Positions 44,650 to 56,626 of a stretch of 64,000 nt of DNA are shown here, in pieces. The notes below the pieces were generated by a model that saw only the letters and a program-made list of their open reading frames with translations, was not told where the DNA came from and did no database searches. Numbering within the stretch: the stretch's first letter is position 1; each line of letters opens with the position of its first letter. The position numbers and the translations under genes were made by a program. Where the stretch lies: the NCBI GenBank assembly GCA_030077755.1, contig JAQJZZ010000011.1, forward strand, positions 1,302,001-1,366,000, in the 5' to 3' direction. This DNA comes from Filosporella fistucella. Taxonomy: Eukaryota; Ascomycota; Leotiomycetes; Helotiales.

Positions 44650-47600
44650 ATGGAGCTCAACGATTATCCCACAAATATACTGGCTTTTGTAGGTAATCCT
44701 AATTGTCAGGTCTTCAAGCATTGCTAATATTTGCTAAAAGAATAATTTCACGTCTATAAATTTCGAATATCTCGAGCCACAGACTCTATCTACTTGGGCC
44801 GCACGAAAACATCTTCAGAGACTGGAAGCGGAATGGAGACGAGAAGGCAGGCTGGTGCATTGCGATCCATATCGAGACGGGATATGGCTGTTCTACAATA
44901 CGCCCAATACTTCGATTGAATCATCTTCGAAAGAGATTGATTTCAATTCCAAAGCACCAGATTTCCAGAGCAAAGGTCTTGTTCAGAGGGACAAAGGGGT
45001 ATACGAACCGGCAAATTTCGCCCGTAACAGACCTGCTATATCTAATTCCCTGAGTACTCCGAGTAGTAGCTCATCTCCATCTTCATCACTGGAGGCTACA
45101 CTGAGGAACTCACAGACGCTCAACGCTCGTTCTGTTCAGTCAAATTCGAGCGTTGGTGCTTTTCAAGAACCACCAACGCCATCTCCTGGCGCTAAACCGG
45201 ACATACAATCTTCGTTGAAAGATGTACATGAGCACTTCATATCTGCCGTGCTCGGCTCAATTGTTTACTTCCTCTGTCGCGACCATAATTTTATACCTTT
45301 GAATTCCCGGACTCTTGTATTTGGCCACTACAAACCTGTCTCCACGTTAAGGAGCATCCCCACTTCTTCTACGATTGAGCTTGCAACTCTGGACATCAGC
45401 CTGACATCTCTGGGCTCCTTGGTGGTCAAGGCGCATGCTGACATTGCGCCTGGTTTACAGAGCTTGACAACTCTTCCTGGATTGGGCAGCCGATTGGACA
45501 AGCTAGCTCCTGGCGCAGCTCTGTGGCTGGCCCCCAGTGGATATGCAGCAAAATATCATAGTTCCCCAGAAGATAAGCAGGCCATCTCATCTATAAGCCA
45601 GCTTCAGATAAATCAGGATGTAAGACCCAGTGTATTCAACAGCCTTACCATAAAGTCTTGGCAATCGAAATGTTTGGACTGGCTGTCAGCTAAAGGCTTA
45701 GATGCGTCTACTCTTGAGTCTGGTGGTTGGCTATTTGTTCAAGTGCTCGGTGGATATTCTCCGTATTCTAATACAGATTTCCAAGGAATACCGATGCTTG
45801 AGGAAATGGCGATCGTTCCATGGCCCGCTCTACTCTGCTTTCAGACGTCTGCTTCGGCAAATAGAGGTCTCGATAGTTTCACAATCGGAAGTGCGCGTGA
45901 TCCTCTTTCATTCGCAGAAGAGTGGTTCTCTGGAAGAGAAGAGCGAGCGAACACTAGTGCCAAACGCCAGAGGGAGATACAAGCCGCCGAAGCCTCAACC
46001 CGAGAACAGGCTGAAGTTGAAGCTAGAGCTTTACAGTCGAGTATCTATTCCCCAGCAGCTCTTAGAAGAGGAAGTAATTCTGGGGCTATGTACCCTACAC
46101 CGCCAGATGCACCACACCATCCTGTTGGAGCCACTCCCTCCTTTGATGGGAACGTCTCAACACCTGGCCATCCGACTCCTTTCCTTCCTCATGAACCAGT
46201 GGCCCCCATACCCGGTCATCAAAGCAGTACTGATGTCGAGGCTGATGCCTGGGTTTCGTCTGGGAAAAAGGCGCGTATCGGCTCGGCTAATCACTTCAAT
46301 GAGAATGAGAACGAAAATCTGTTTGATGATCTAGGTGATAATATCTTCGAAGATATCACTGATGCTGATTTCAATTTTTTCGATGTACCAGATACAGTAG
46401 ATTTCGACCAAAAGCGACACTCGCCAGATCTCACAGCCCTCAAGGACCCCGGAACGACCCATGATATGCCAGCTCCTACAGCAACACAGACTACTGTTCT
46501 TCAATTACATGGTTCGGATATAAAGCACGAATCTCATAATCCTCGTGTGGTAGAGGCAGCAAGCGAGGATCTCAAGACACTCTTGTCAAAACCCAACCCC
46601 AGGCAAGATCCTCTGTCCAACTTGCCAGTTACGAAGCAGAATGTGAGCAGTGTGGCGGATGAAGCTGCGAAGCCACAAGAAAGACATCCATTTAACAAAG
46701 AAGTGGTATTCAAACGGCTTACTCGAGAATCTACAATAGTCTTACCGGCACGACGGTCCAGCCTGTTTGATACAGTGGGCCTCGAAAAGTCACTGGTGTC
46801 AATTGATAAAAAATATGGTACCCATGGTCCCTTCAACTTTCCTGTGCGGAAATCCAGCCGCATACAAGGTGATCCCTCTGCGTCGCTTCGAGGTAGCTGT
46901 CTCGCCCCGCAAGGCAAGGATGAATGGACTAATGGAGTGAGTAATATCGCTCGCCTTTTGACGGAGAGAGTACAGATTCAACAGTCCGATTTCAATGAGC
47001 CGATGGACTTTATGATTGGCTCCGATTGTGGCAGTCAAACTTCTGAACATGAAAATAGTAGTCACGAAATGGATGAATCCATAATCCTTCCTAAATCCGG
47101 CATCAAACGGAAATGGGAGAGCCAAGATGGTGATCAGATTACATTTTCTCTGGACGCGTTAGCAGTGGAGACTGATCATCCGGCAAGCACACCACATTCT
47201 TTAAATGGGTCTCAAATGCCTCTTCTAGATGCAGACCCAGCTGACTGGTCTCTCTCCACATATTTCACTTCCATGGAACCAGAGGTGCAATCTAACACCC
47301 TGTCTGATCTGGAGCGGATTGCAACAGCTCAGATTTTGACCGATCAAGCAATATCAGGAACTCTCCAACTTCCTAGAGCTACCGTGGCTCTCGGTGGTGA
47401 TACCACAACCCTAACTAGAACATCCACCACCAAAGAGCTGATGTATCGGTTAGTAAAAGCCACAAGATCCTGCTTGAAAGACATTCATGCCTGCACACTG
47501 CGCTCGTATCTAGACATTCAAGGAATACCCATTCTCAATCAAGGACTTCGTCTTCCTCCGCGTCCGATCACAAATCCAAGATCATCCAGTAATATGGATC

Positions 47601-49201
47601 AAACGAGACCGAATAATCCATTTCTGATTTCTGCACCCCAGCTTGAAGTCCGGCGATCGGAGTCGAAACTCTCGGTCCTTCCTGCTGCTGTGGCCTTCTG
47701 GGAGAATCTTGGACTAGGTCCTGCCAGAGGCAACAAGGACATACACAGTGTCTGTGTATTTCCAAACTTTGAAGGCGTAGCCGCAAATTGCCAATATTTC
47801 TTGGATCAGATGAGAAGTGTATATGAATCTTCAAGATTTGGAAGCCACGACCGACTTGACTCTAAAGACCTTGCGAATGGACTCCTGCCAGTAGCAATCG
47901 ACATCCAGCCACAGAACAAAATTCACCACCAATCAATCCTCAAGGAGACGATGACACGCTTGAGTAGAATCATCTCGTCCTTGCCTGTTGATGAGAAAAA
48001 CTTTGTCGTATACTTTGTCTACCCTGCTGATGATAGCACGCTCCTCGTTAATATATGTTCTGCGTTCCAGCATCTCTTCAATTCGTACAGGAAAGCACTC
48101 TCCGAGAAAAGAATAAATGCCACCAACGAGCTAGTCCTTCAGCTAATTCCCATGGATCTGATATCGTATCCAACCACGCTATCGGTTCCGAATCCGACCC
48201 AATACTTCAGACTGGCGATGGAGGTATATGATCGCTGCATAGATTTTAATTCATCATCGTCATCACCCGCTATTATGCTGGAGCAGCCTCTGCCGAAAAA
48301 TATTGATTTCAAGCTGAGCGTCACTCCATCTGCTTCACTACTTCAAGAAAATACATGCCTCCATGTGGCATATGCCCAGAGCATTGATGATCGATGGATT
48401 ACTGCAGCTTGGACTGATAACAGGGGAACACAGCAGATGACTGCATCGTATTGCCTAGGGCGGAAGAACGAGCCTATTTCTATGCCCTTCTCTACCATCG
48501 CTGCAGAAATATGGGAAACAACGTTGGATTTCATTTTGAGCAAAAAGATACACTGGCGTATTATTATTGCGAGGGTTGGGGTCATGGACCCCTCGGAACT
48601 CGAGTTCTGGACCGGACTTGCAGCTACGGAGTCGGACGCTCGCATCAATCTGACACTTATAACGGTACAAACTGAGCCGTCATTACAGCTTCTTCCAGCA
48701 TCCATCACGTTGACACCGAACGCTTCTGTAGCACATTCAGTCAACACCCCAGTATCCACACCACAGTCGTTGCAATCGCCCCCCGCACGCGAAACCCCGA
48801 ATGTTGCCGCGTTAGTGGACACTGCGACGGAGCCCGATGGCGATGCCAGACTTCTGGATGCCACTGATCAAAGCTGGGGTGCCGTTCTTTCCCACCGACT
48901 GAACAATTCAAACTCGCTAATGGATGTCAATCTTGCGCTTATAAGCGGATATCTCCTGAAACGTGGAGGTCCTGGGAGTGATGACCCTCCCCTAGTGCTC
49001 GAGGTCAACATTGTGCATTGCGATGTGGTGGGAAATCCACGCACATTTCACGAATATCTTCTCAGAGAGATTTTGATATATTATAGGGGTCTTGGGACTC
49101 TTGCGAGAGTGCGGGGTATAGTGGATAGTGTAAGGGATGTGCGGCCCTGGCATATTGCTGCTGCTGAAAAAGCAGTGAAAGCTTTGTACATGTTAATGTG
49201 A
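44650..49201 (+). CDS. MED13: Mediator complex subunit 13 (Ssn2/Srb9)
   Basis: Exon 44650-44688 (MELNDYPTNILAF) and exon 44741-49201; 1499 residues. An in-frame ATG at 44629 would add seven residues. The N-terminal Med13 domain follows (FEYLEPQTLSTWAARKHL, RDGIWLFYN, LGSIVYFLCRDHNFIPLNS, LAPSGYAAKYH). A long disordered middle is next, including the acidic patch NENENENLFDDLGDNIFED, where the transcription-factor-like DITDADFNFFDVPD motif lies. The C-terminal PIWI-like Med13 domain carries IDDRWITAAWTDNRGTQQ and MDPSELEFWTGLA. Med13 joins the Cdk8 kinase module to core Mediator, in the nucleus, mostly as a repressor. Confidence 0.95.
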
Positions 49202-49394
49202 ACAATATATTATACACTAATGGTTCGATTTCCCCTGCCACGAGACCTCTTTGGATCAGTTCCTACAACAAGCATGCCACCCTCTGTCCATAACAAACAA
49301 TATACAGGATCTGGTGTTCAAGTTTGAATCGTAATTTCTATGTATATAGAATTACAGCTACGAGTCTCTGACTTGGTTGATCTATATCCCCCTT

Positions 49395-49751
49395 CTAAAG
49401 CAGATACTTGGTATTACCTAAGGTAATAAAAATGCGACCATAACATGAAAGATATCGGGTTGTTGTTAATGCCCTAGAAGCGGTATTTGTATTTTCGAGG
49501 CTGCAATCCAGAACTCGTTTGCATATACGAGTAAAGTCTTGGCTATCGTGCCTTGTTCTCTCCCGCTGCAAACTGGTTATCAGCTCAATATCCAAGTCGG
49601 GGAAAGACTTGTCCTGTTTTATTTGCTGATCAGCCATGATTTCGTCATTGCTGTAGACTTCAAAGTCCATTTCCGACAGTCGGCCCTTTTTTTTGAGGCT
49701 CGTAGGATCAGCAACCATAATCCGCTCGTCAGATGGAACAACTTCTACCAC
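49395..49751 (-). CDS. Hypothetical short protein, doubtful
   Basis: A 118-codon ORF (MVEVVPSDERIMVADP...) whose first 95 residues look protein-like: charged, with DLDIELITSLQRERTR and FTRICKRVLDCS. No domain or membrane segment is seen. It lies convergent to MED13. A small gene, or the last exon of a longer gene that was lost, are both possible. Confidence 0.3.
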   Translation of the reverse strand: MVEVVPSDERIMVADPTSLKKKGRLSEMDFEVYSNDEIMADQQIKQDKSFPDLDIELITSLQRERTRHDSQDFTRICKRVLDCSLENTNTASRALTTTRYLSCYGRIFITLGNTKYLL

Positions 49752-50267
49752 ATATAGTTAATGTCATAAAAATTATTTCTATTCTGCTCTTCTAAGCATT
49801 GTACTATGTTCTAGAGCGCCTACTCTCCGCGACTTCCGGCTCATTGTAGTCAAGAGATGAGTCGTCAGAAATCTGATCCAGCCAAACAAAAGTACGGCCT
49901 GTCGTATGGCGGATGTTCCGGCACGATCATGGAACCAAAATGTTGGGGTATGTCAAAATATATTTGTGGGGATGTCGGTGAAGACTATCTTCTTGCATCT
50001 GGTGACCAGAAAGTACTTCCGAAACGGCGAAATGACAGGATCACAAATCAGTGTGAAGTAACAAAGAATATCGCTCGACGGAGCATATGTGAACAATATC
50101 CGGCCCTGTGCCAGCCATTTGAACTGCCTGCTATACTTACCGTACTAAAGGTCTCGATAAGGGCATTTATAAGAGGCCTTCCATTCCTCCCCAGGTTTCG
50201 GAGCTCATCTTCAGAGCACTTTCTCAGTTAATCACTCTACGACAAAGCTATAGGTGTAATTTCGAAT
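49752..50267. promoter_or_regulatory. Upstream region of the hexose transporter
   Basis: Contains a 124-codon ORF (49857-50231) ending 36 bp before the transporter start; its sequence has no domain, so the segment is read as promoter and 5' leader. Confidence 0.4.
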
Positions 50268-52553
50268 ATGAAACGACAACTTCTCTTCGGGCATTCATCT
50301 GACAGTGATGGTTCTCACGAACACCGAGAGAAACAGAAATATATTGGCACATATGACGACTCACCAGTGCCTATCCTGACATGGCGATCCTTCGTAATGG
50401 GAATCTTTGTCTCTATGGGAGGAATGGTTTTTGGGTATGACACAGGTCAGTGTAGACAATACTTCTCAAGAGACCTTATATCGCTTGCTTGCTTCCTTCC
50501 TTCCTTTGGTGCCCACATCTTCTGCTTCTTCTCATTTCTTAGAAATCCAGCTCACTGATAGATAACACAGGGCAAATCTCAGGATTCTTGGGTATGAAGG
50601 AATTCCAAGAACGTTTTGGACAGAGACGCTCCGATGGAACATATTACTTCAGTAATGTGAGGTCAGGGTTAATTGTAGCCTTGGTAAGATGTGACCTATT
50701 CTGAAGAATTTCGCTTACAACCTCAGTTGTCAATCGGCACTCTTATGGGAGCCTTGATCGCTGGCCCTATTGCTAATAAGATCGGGCGGAAATGGAGTAT
50801 TTCCGCTTGGTGTTTGATGCTCCATCTGGGTTTGATTGTTCAGATGACAGCGACTGATCGGAAATGGTATTCTAGTAAGCTTTGGTCCATTATCAGTGAA
50901 GTATCAAGCTCACATTTCCAGTCGTGGTAGGAAGATGGATTGCCGGTCTTGGTGTAGGAGCACTTTCTCTCCTCGTGCCAATGTATCAGTAAGTCGAATT
51001 TTTGCTGTACATTCGTCACAGACAAAAATCAACCGCAGCTTGCCCCATTAACTCATCTGTTTTAGACCCATACTGATAGTTCTACAGAGGTGAATCCGCG
51101 CCTCGACAAATTAGAGGTGCTTTGATCTGGTAAATATTTCCAAGTTTCAGCATGATCTGCACTGATATGCCGATACAGCTGCTACCAACTTTTCATCACA
51201 TTAGGCATCTTCGTGGCCAACTGTATCAATTTCGGTACCGAGGACTATACAGACACGGGCTCATGGAGAATTCCTATGGGCATCTCCTTTATCTGGGTGC
51301 TAATACTCGGTATTGGCATTGTGTTCTTTCCCGAGACTCCTCGATATGATTACCGTCATGGCCGCATCGACGATGCAAAGAGAACGATGACCAAACTCTA
51401 TGGCGTATCCGATAACCACAGAGTTGTAGCAGAAGAGCTCGCAGAAATTAAAGAAAAACTCGAAGAAGAAAAGCTACACGCACAAGAGAAGTGGTGGCAG
51501 ATGTTCAACGGTCCGCGCATGCCATATCGAATCGCTCTTGGGGTGGGACTACAAGCATTACAACAACTTACCGGAGCAAATTACTTTTTTTAGTATGTGT
51601 CCTCCTTCACTCTTTGTTATTTTTTTGTTTTTTCGTGAGAAAATATCTTTCAGTTCACGCTGCCACGTAGTATCGTGGTACATGATGCAATGCTAATGAT
51701 GACTTCTCTAGCTATGGCACAGTCATTTTCAAGAGTACAGGAATTAATAACCCATACGTAACGCAAATGATCTTAGGAGGCGTGAACTTCGGATGCACAT
51801 TCATTGGTCTTTATGTGGTCGAACACTTTGGCAGGCGCAAATCATTAATGACTGGGGCAGCATGGATGTTCATCTGCTTCATGATTTTTGCCTCTGTAGG
51901 ACATTTTTCTCTTGATAGAGGGACGCCGGAAAATACACCGCATGCTGGGAAAGCAATGATCGTCTTCGCATGTTTCTTCATCCTTGGATTTGCAACTACA
52001 TGGGGACCTATTATTTGGACGATTTGTGCGGAGCTTTATCCCTCGAGATATAGATCTAATGCGATGGCTCTGTCAACAGCGAGCAATTGGTTCTGGAATT
52101 TTCTGTTGGGGTTTTTCACTCCATTTATTGTGGGAGACATCGATTTTCGCTACGGATATATCTTTGCAGGATGCCTGTTCGTCGCAGCAGCAGTAGTATA
52201 CTTCTTCGTTATCGAAGGTCAGGGTATGATACTCCACATCTATCTTATGCAGAATCTTCACTGACATATTTTCCCTAGGTCGTACGCTCGAGGAGATCGA
52301 TACGATGTATATCCTGAAGATCGACCCACGAAAGAGCACAAAGTGGATTGCCCCACCGCACGAAGAGCTCATTACTACAGAGAAACTTGCTCGAGGGGCG
52401 GCTGCAGGAACAGGAACTGATCTCGAGATCAGTGACAGCACTAGGGCGGGAGCTGCAAAAGAGACAGTACCCGGTATGTCTTTCCCCTTTTTATGTTAGA
52501 TAGGTTCTGATTCTATGGCTGCAGCAGTACCAGCGCCAGACCATGTCGGGTAA
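50268..52553 (+). CDS. MFS hexose transporter (high-affinity glucose transporter type)
   Basis: Exons 50268-50445, 50571-50683, 50727-50874, 50922-50988, 51088-51129, 51179-51592, 51712-52223, 52279-52473, 52525-52553; 565 residues. Sugar porter landmarks: [19 protein letters not shown] in TM1, NKIGRKW after TM2, [13 protein letters not shown] in TM4, [10 protein letters not shown] after TM4, [13 protein letters not shown] after TM6, [17 protein letters not shown] in TM7, EHFGRRKS after TM8, PSRYR before TM11 and [11 protein letters not shown] after TM12. The long hydrophilic tails match the fungal Hxt/Hgt group. Predicted plasma-membrane glucose or hexose uptake; the exact sugar is not readable. 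It differs from the shorter transporter at 4.7-6.7 kb, so the two are not recent duplicates. Confidence 0.94.
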
Positions 52554-54423
52554 ATGTGCACTTGCCTAGGTCAATAAGCACATATATAATTTGGAAGAGT
52601 GGGGCTACGGTAACAGTTTTGGGTGACCAGGCGAAGATTAGGTGGAATTGATTGCTTAGATCAGTCGGCGAGAGTCAAGTATTGGCTTCTAATCTTTCGC
52701 CTGATCAACCAAGAGTACCAGTGTGGTTAGATTCTCCTGTTCAACACGTTTCTTGATGGGCTTGCACATGCGATCGGATTCTATAAAGTCGAGGCGCGTT
52801 CAACTTTTCATCGATTCCGCCTCTCTGTCGGTAGCAGAAGGAGATTCCGATAATTAATGGGAGATGGTGGGACGATTTCCGCGTTTGCTTGCATCGTCCG
52901 TCACTCTTTTCAAATCTGTATAAACTAGATCTATAATTTCTTGCTTTCTAAATGGAAATGAGGTTCCCAGTCAGGTGATTAGCACCCAGGGGAGCGGATC
53001 GTGGCGTTCGCCTGTGGCTGTCCTCCAAGCCCACCATCCATCTCGACGAAAGCTTGTTTGAATGAACGTCCAGCTGTGGTATCGAATCGAGCTATGAATC
53101 AATTTATCTTCGTATCAATCATTTCACATACTAACAGCCTGAGATTCTTCCAACATATTGGTCACTTGGACTCGACGATCATTTACATTTTCGCCAGCGG
53201 ATCCGGGGCTCCGCAAACCCCATTCCCGTTCTCCACTGTATCTTAACGACGGGTCTGCTCTTTCCTCATAAGCATAGTGCCGATAGCAGCATGCGGACTC
53301 TCCTATGCGCTTTATGATATTTCTCCCGGATAATTAAGGCACAGATGCTCTGCTCTAGTGATACAGGGGCCTCTGGAAAGGAGAATGTGCGTATTATTCC
53401 CTCGTTCTACCAACGGCATCGATATACTCATTCACAGTCCCATATCGCTCGAAGTCGAAGCATTGGGCGGATAATTCTCTTTGCCCATCCAATACAGGTC
53501 TATCAAGTGCCTCGATCCTTTACAAAGCTCTAAGTGGCAGATCGGTGTCTCACACTGTCCGAGGGACTAGAAGCAATTCTTTATCACCGAAAAAACCGGT
53601 ATCTAGCCTCGGTCCAGCATACCCAGACACGTTGATTGGCTGATTTGAGGCTGGTGTCGTCTCGTAGTCTGCTTCTCCCCGCGGCAGACTTCAGTTGACG
53701 TAAACGGTTCCCCCGGTTTGTCAACCAGCTATACCTATTATGTCCTGAGCCACGAGAAGAAGCAATGCCCGCTTCCAGATCCTGGGAAACAGGTGCAATT
53801 ATCCATTGCTTATTGGGCAGATCCTGCCCTCGAAACGGAAGCTCTTTAGCTCGTTTCGATGAAATCGTCCGACAATACTCTCTGTGACGCAAGTGGTAAA
53901 ACGAGACGGTGGACCTGCTGGAATTTATCAACTTTTCGATAGGCGTCTGGAATATGGTTTGATGGTCATTGCCCGTCTGCAAGCATCTGGTTGAAGAATT
54001 CTCAAGTCAACACTTTTGTGGTTACATGTATTTGCGATGGCAATGCATGGCTTTTCACGTTGAAAGGAGCAGTCTGCTTTCATATGCAGGAAGCTCACTC
54101 AAGTGCAGGAGCTTTTCACCCGGGTGTGCCGTTAACTCACACCTCACCTGCCTCTTTTACCTCATGGCAAGGTTCAGAGATAGGCCAAAACAACCAAGAT
54201 CCACCTCATCTCCCCTCCTTTTTTCTCCCTACCCCCCCCCCCCCCCCCCCCCCCCGGATCCTCCGCATTTCGAAAAGGTGAGCCATACTGCCCATAAATA
54301 GATAGACCTTAAGCTTCCTTCCCCCCAACTCAGCTACTACCAATTCCTCAGTATCATTTTATTCATCCACAAAGCCCGCAGTCACTCAACTCTCACTGCC
54401 TAGATCATAAATTCACTTTCGCG
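52554..54423. other. Intergenic, no gene recognised
   Basis: About 1.9 kb between the hexose transporter and the aquaporin on the same strand. An ORF at 53584-53982 (minus) is basic and has no domain. It contains a 24-base C run close to the aquaporin start. Confidence 0.55.
54232..54255 (+). repeat. Homopolymer run of 24 C
   Basis: An unbroken C run ending 168 bp before the aquaporin start codon, next to CT-rich DNA. Length is likely variable and also error-prone in sequencing. Confidence 0.85.
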
Positions 54424-55751
54424 ATGTCTTCCGCGCATGTCGAAAATGCAGGCCGTACAACAGGTTATGATGCCCATCGTTTACATACGAACGATATGGA
54501 ATTAGGTGTGACTGATGCCGTTCAAAAGCACGTCCACCGAAATGTCGTCCCTCCCAAGCCTGTATCGCAGAGGAAGCTTGACTTTGAACATTCAAGGCCG
54601 AGATGGGCCAGAGAAATGGCGGCTGAAGCGCTGGGCGTTTTCTTCTACGTGTACCCTGGGATTGCTTCTCAGGCGTCTTTTTTCCTGAATAATACTGAAC
54701 CAGCTTTCGGATCTCTTCTTCAAATCGGATTCGCTTATGCTTTTGGAATTGCATTTGCGATCATTGTTTGTGGTCCTACGTCAGGAGGCCATTTCAATCC
54801 AGCAATAACTATATGTTTTGCGATATGGCAGGGGTATGTCCGCACAGTCTTGCAGTATAACACTTTGCTAACGGATAGAGCAGCTTCCCCTGGACTAAGG
54901 TTCCACGCTACATCCTCGCTCAAATCCTTGGATCATTCATTGCCGGTCTAGTCCTCGTTGGCCAATACTATCCGCAGCTCTCTGCACTTGCAGCTGAGCT
55001 TAGTGCCAAGGGAGTGAGTCCAAATTCTTTGGGAGGCCCTGGTTCTGTTTTATGTAGTTTTCCTGGCCCAACACAAACCAACTATGGATATCTGTTCTTC
55101 ATTGAATTTTTCGTTGACAGCTTTATTGGGTGAGTACGTCGATGCTGAAACAGGGTGATCACTGAAATCTGTAGACTTGTGATCTGGTCGGTCCTCGATC
55201 CTGCCAATCCATTTATTGCCCCATCTGGAGCCCCCTTCGTTGTGAGTTATCTGCAGACTATATCAATCATCAACAACTTTAGTTTTGGAAGACTAATATT
55301 CGACGAATAGATCGGCTTGGCTTACGCAAATATGATCTGGGGATTTGCAAATGTTACAATTTCTACAAACCTTGCTAGAGATGTAGGCACCCGCATTGTT
55401 GCAGCCATATTCTACGGGGGAGATGCATTTGGCGATTATGCAGCAATTGCTATTTTGGTGAACGTGCCCGCGACTATCTTCGCAACTGCGGTTTATGAGG
55501 TCATCCTGAGAGATAGCTTTGCAATTATTGCAAAAGGTAAGAATAATTGTCTAATGTTGGTTAAGAAAACAAGAATCTAATGATCGCAAGGGCATAACGT
55601 ACACGAGGAGGGGGAAGATGGGCTTATGAGGCACTTGACCAAGACTGGAACGATTGAACAGGGCATGACAGGTAATCTCGTTCGAGGCGAGCAGATGAAC
55701 AGCAGTGATGAAAGCTATCAAATTGGGAAGCCAGATGTTTCTCCTGTCTGA
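54424..55751 (+). CDS. Aquaporin-type MIP channel with altered second NPA box
   Basis: Exons 54424-54833, 54884-55129, 55175-55241, 55311-55536, 55591-55751; 369 residues. After a hydrophilic N-terminus of about 60 residues, the MIP fold begins (WAREMAAEALGVFFYVYPG). The first NPA box is normal (GGHFNPAIT, residues 121-129). The second is NLA (TNLARD, residues 260-265), keeping the following Arg-Asp. TM segments include ILAQILGSFIAGLVLVGQYY and YLFFIEFFVDSFIGLVIWSV. Altered NPA boxes occur in fungal unorthodox aquaporins and can change selectivity (water, glycerol, ammonia, CO2). It sits in a plasma or internal membrane; the substrate cannot be predicted. Confidence 0.9.
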
Positions 55752-56626
55752 GGAGGTGACTTCTGGCATCGCACACAATTGTTGCCTAATTTTACTATCT
55801 ACGGCTCTATGTTGTACTCGACTTCAACTGAAGAACACTGCAGCCCAAGCTTAGAGGAGGAGTTCCAAGAGCTATTCAAGGAGTATGGTCGTACTTTAGT
55901 GATCTCTTACACCACGAAGGGGTTTGATAGATGTTTCGGCCAGTTACCCTAGCGCAAATATATTTGAAAAGCATTTAAAAATTTAAGAAAGCACGTTACG
56001 TCGTTGATCTCTTAATTTGCGGACTTTTGTCAATGTGAAAATGATACTGAGAGCCTGCCTCGAGCAGGTCTCGTTAGCTTGGCGACTAGCATCCTAAACA
56101 ATTGTGCGTCCGAAGAAGTGGCTCTGGGAAGATACTCTTGCTTGAAGCTCCGTTGATGGCACAGGGAAGCGAGTATTGGTAGCCCGCCCCGACAGCACCC
56201 TGTGTAGAATTTGACCTCCATAAGGTTGCTTCGAAAATCTTCAGTAGCGCTCGGAAGTCATAAATAGCACTCCATGCTAATGTCTAAATAAATAAAAAAT
56301 TCCGGACAATTTCCTACAGATTCGCTCGCCCTTGAAATGGTGCCCACCTCCTGCTTGCCCTTGCATACAGTATCGGCAAATCTCCGGCTTTATCGAGGCT
56401 TCAAGTTTTCTGCAAAATGGCCGACCTTGGAGACTCCGACGAGGCAAGGAGGAATACAAACACCATCTGCTTTACTACTGCACACATGGCCCCCGCCAAC
56501 ATCTTTTATCACATTCAATAGAATTGGATTGATAACTCGCGCGTTTCCCACAACGCAGATCAGTCGTTTCTGCTGCAGACGCCATCAGTCTTGCACCTTG
56601 TTTACGCCCTCTCATTATTTGATACC
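55752..56626. other. Intergenic, no gene recognised
   Basis: Between aquaporin and PRMT5 on the same strand. Short ORFs only; it carries the PRMT5 promoter. Confidence 0.55.

Noticed and set aside
49857..50231. 124-codon ORF ending 36 bp before the hexose transporter
   Set aside because: No domain; position and composition fit a 5' leader better than a gene.
53584..53982. 132-codon minus-strand ORF between hexose transporter and aquaporin
   Set aside because: Arg/Ser-rich with no recognisable family and no supporting splice structure.
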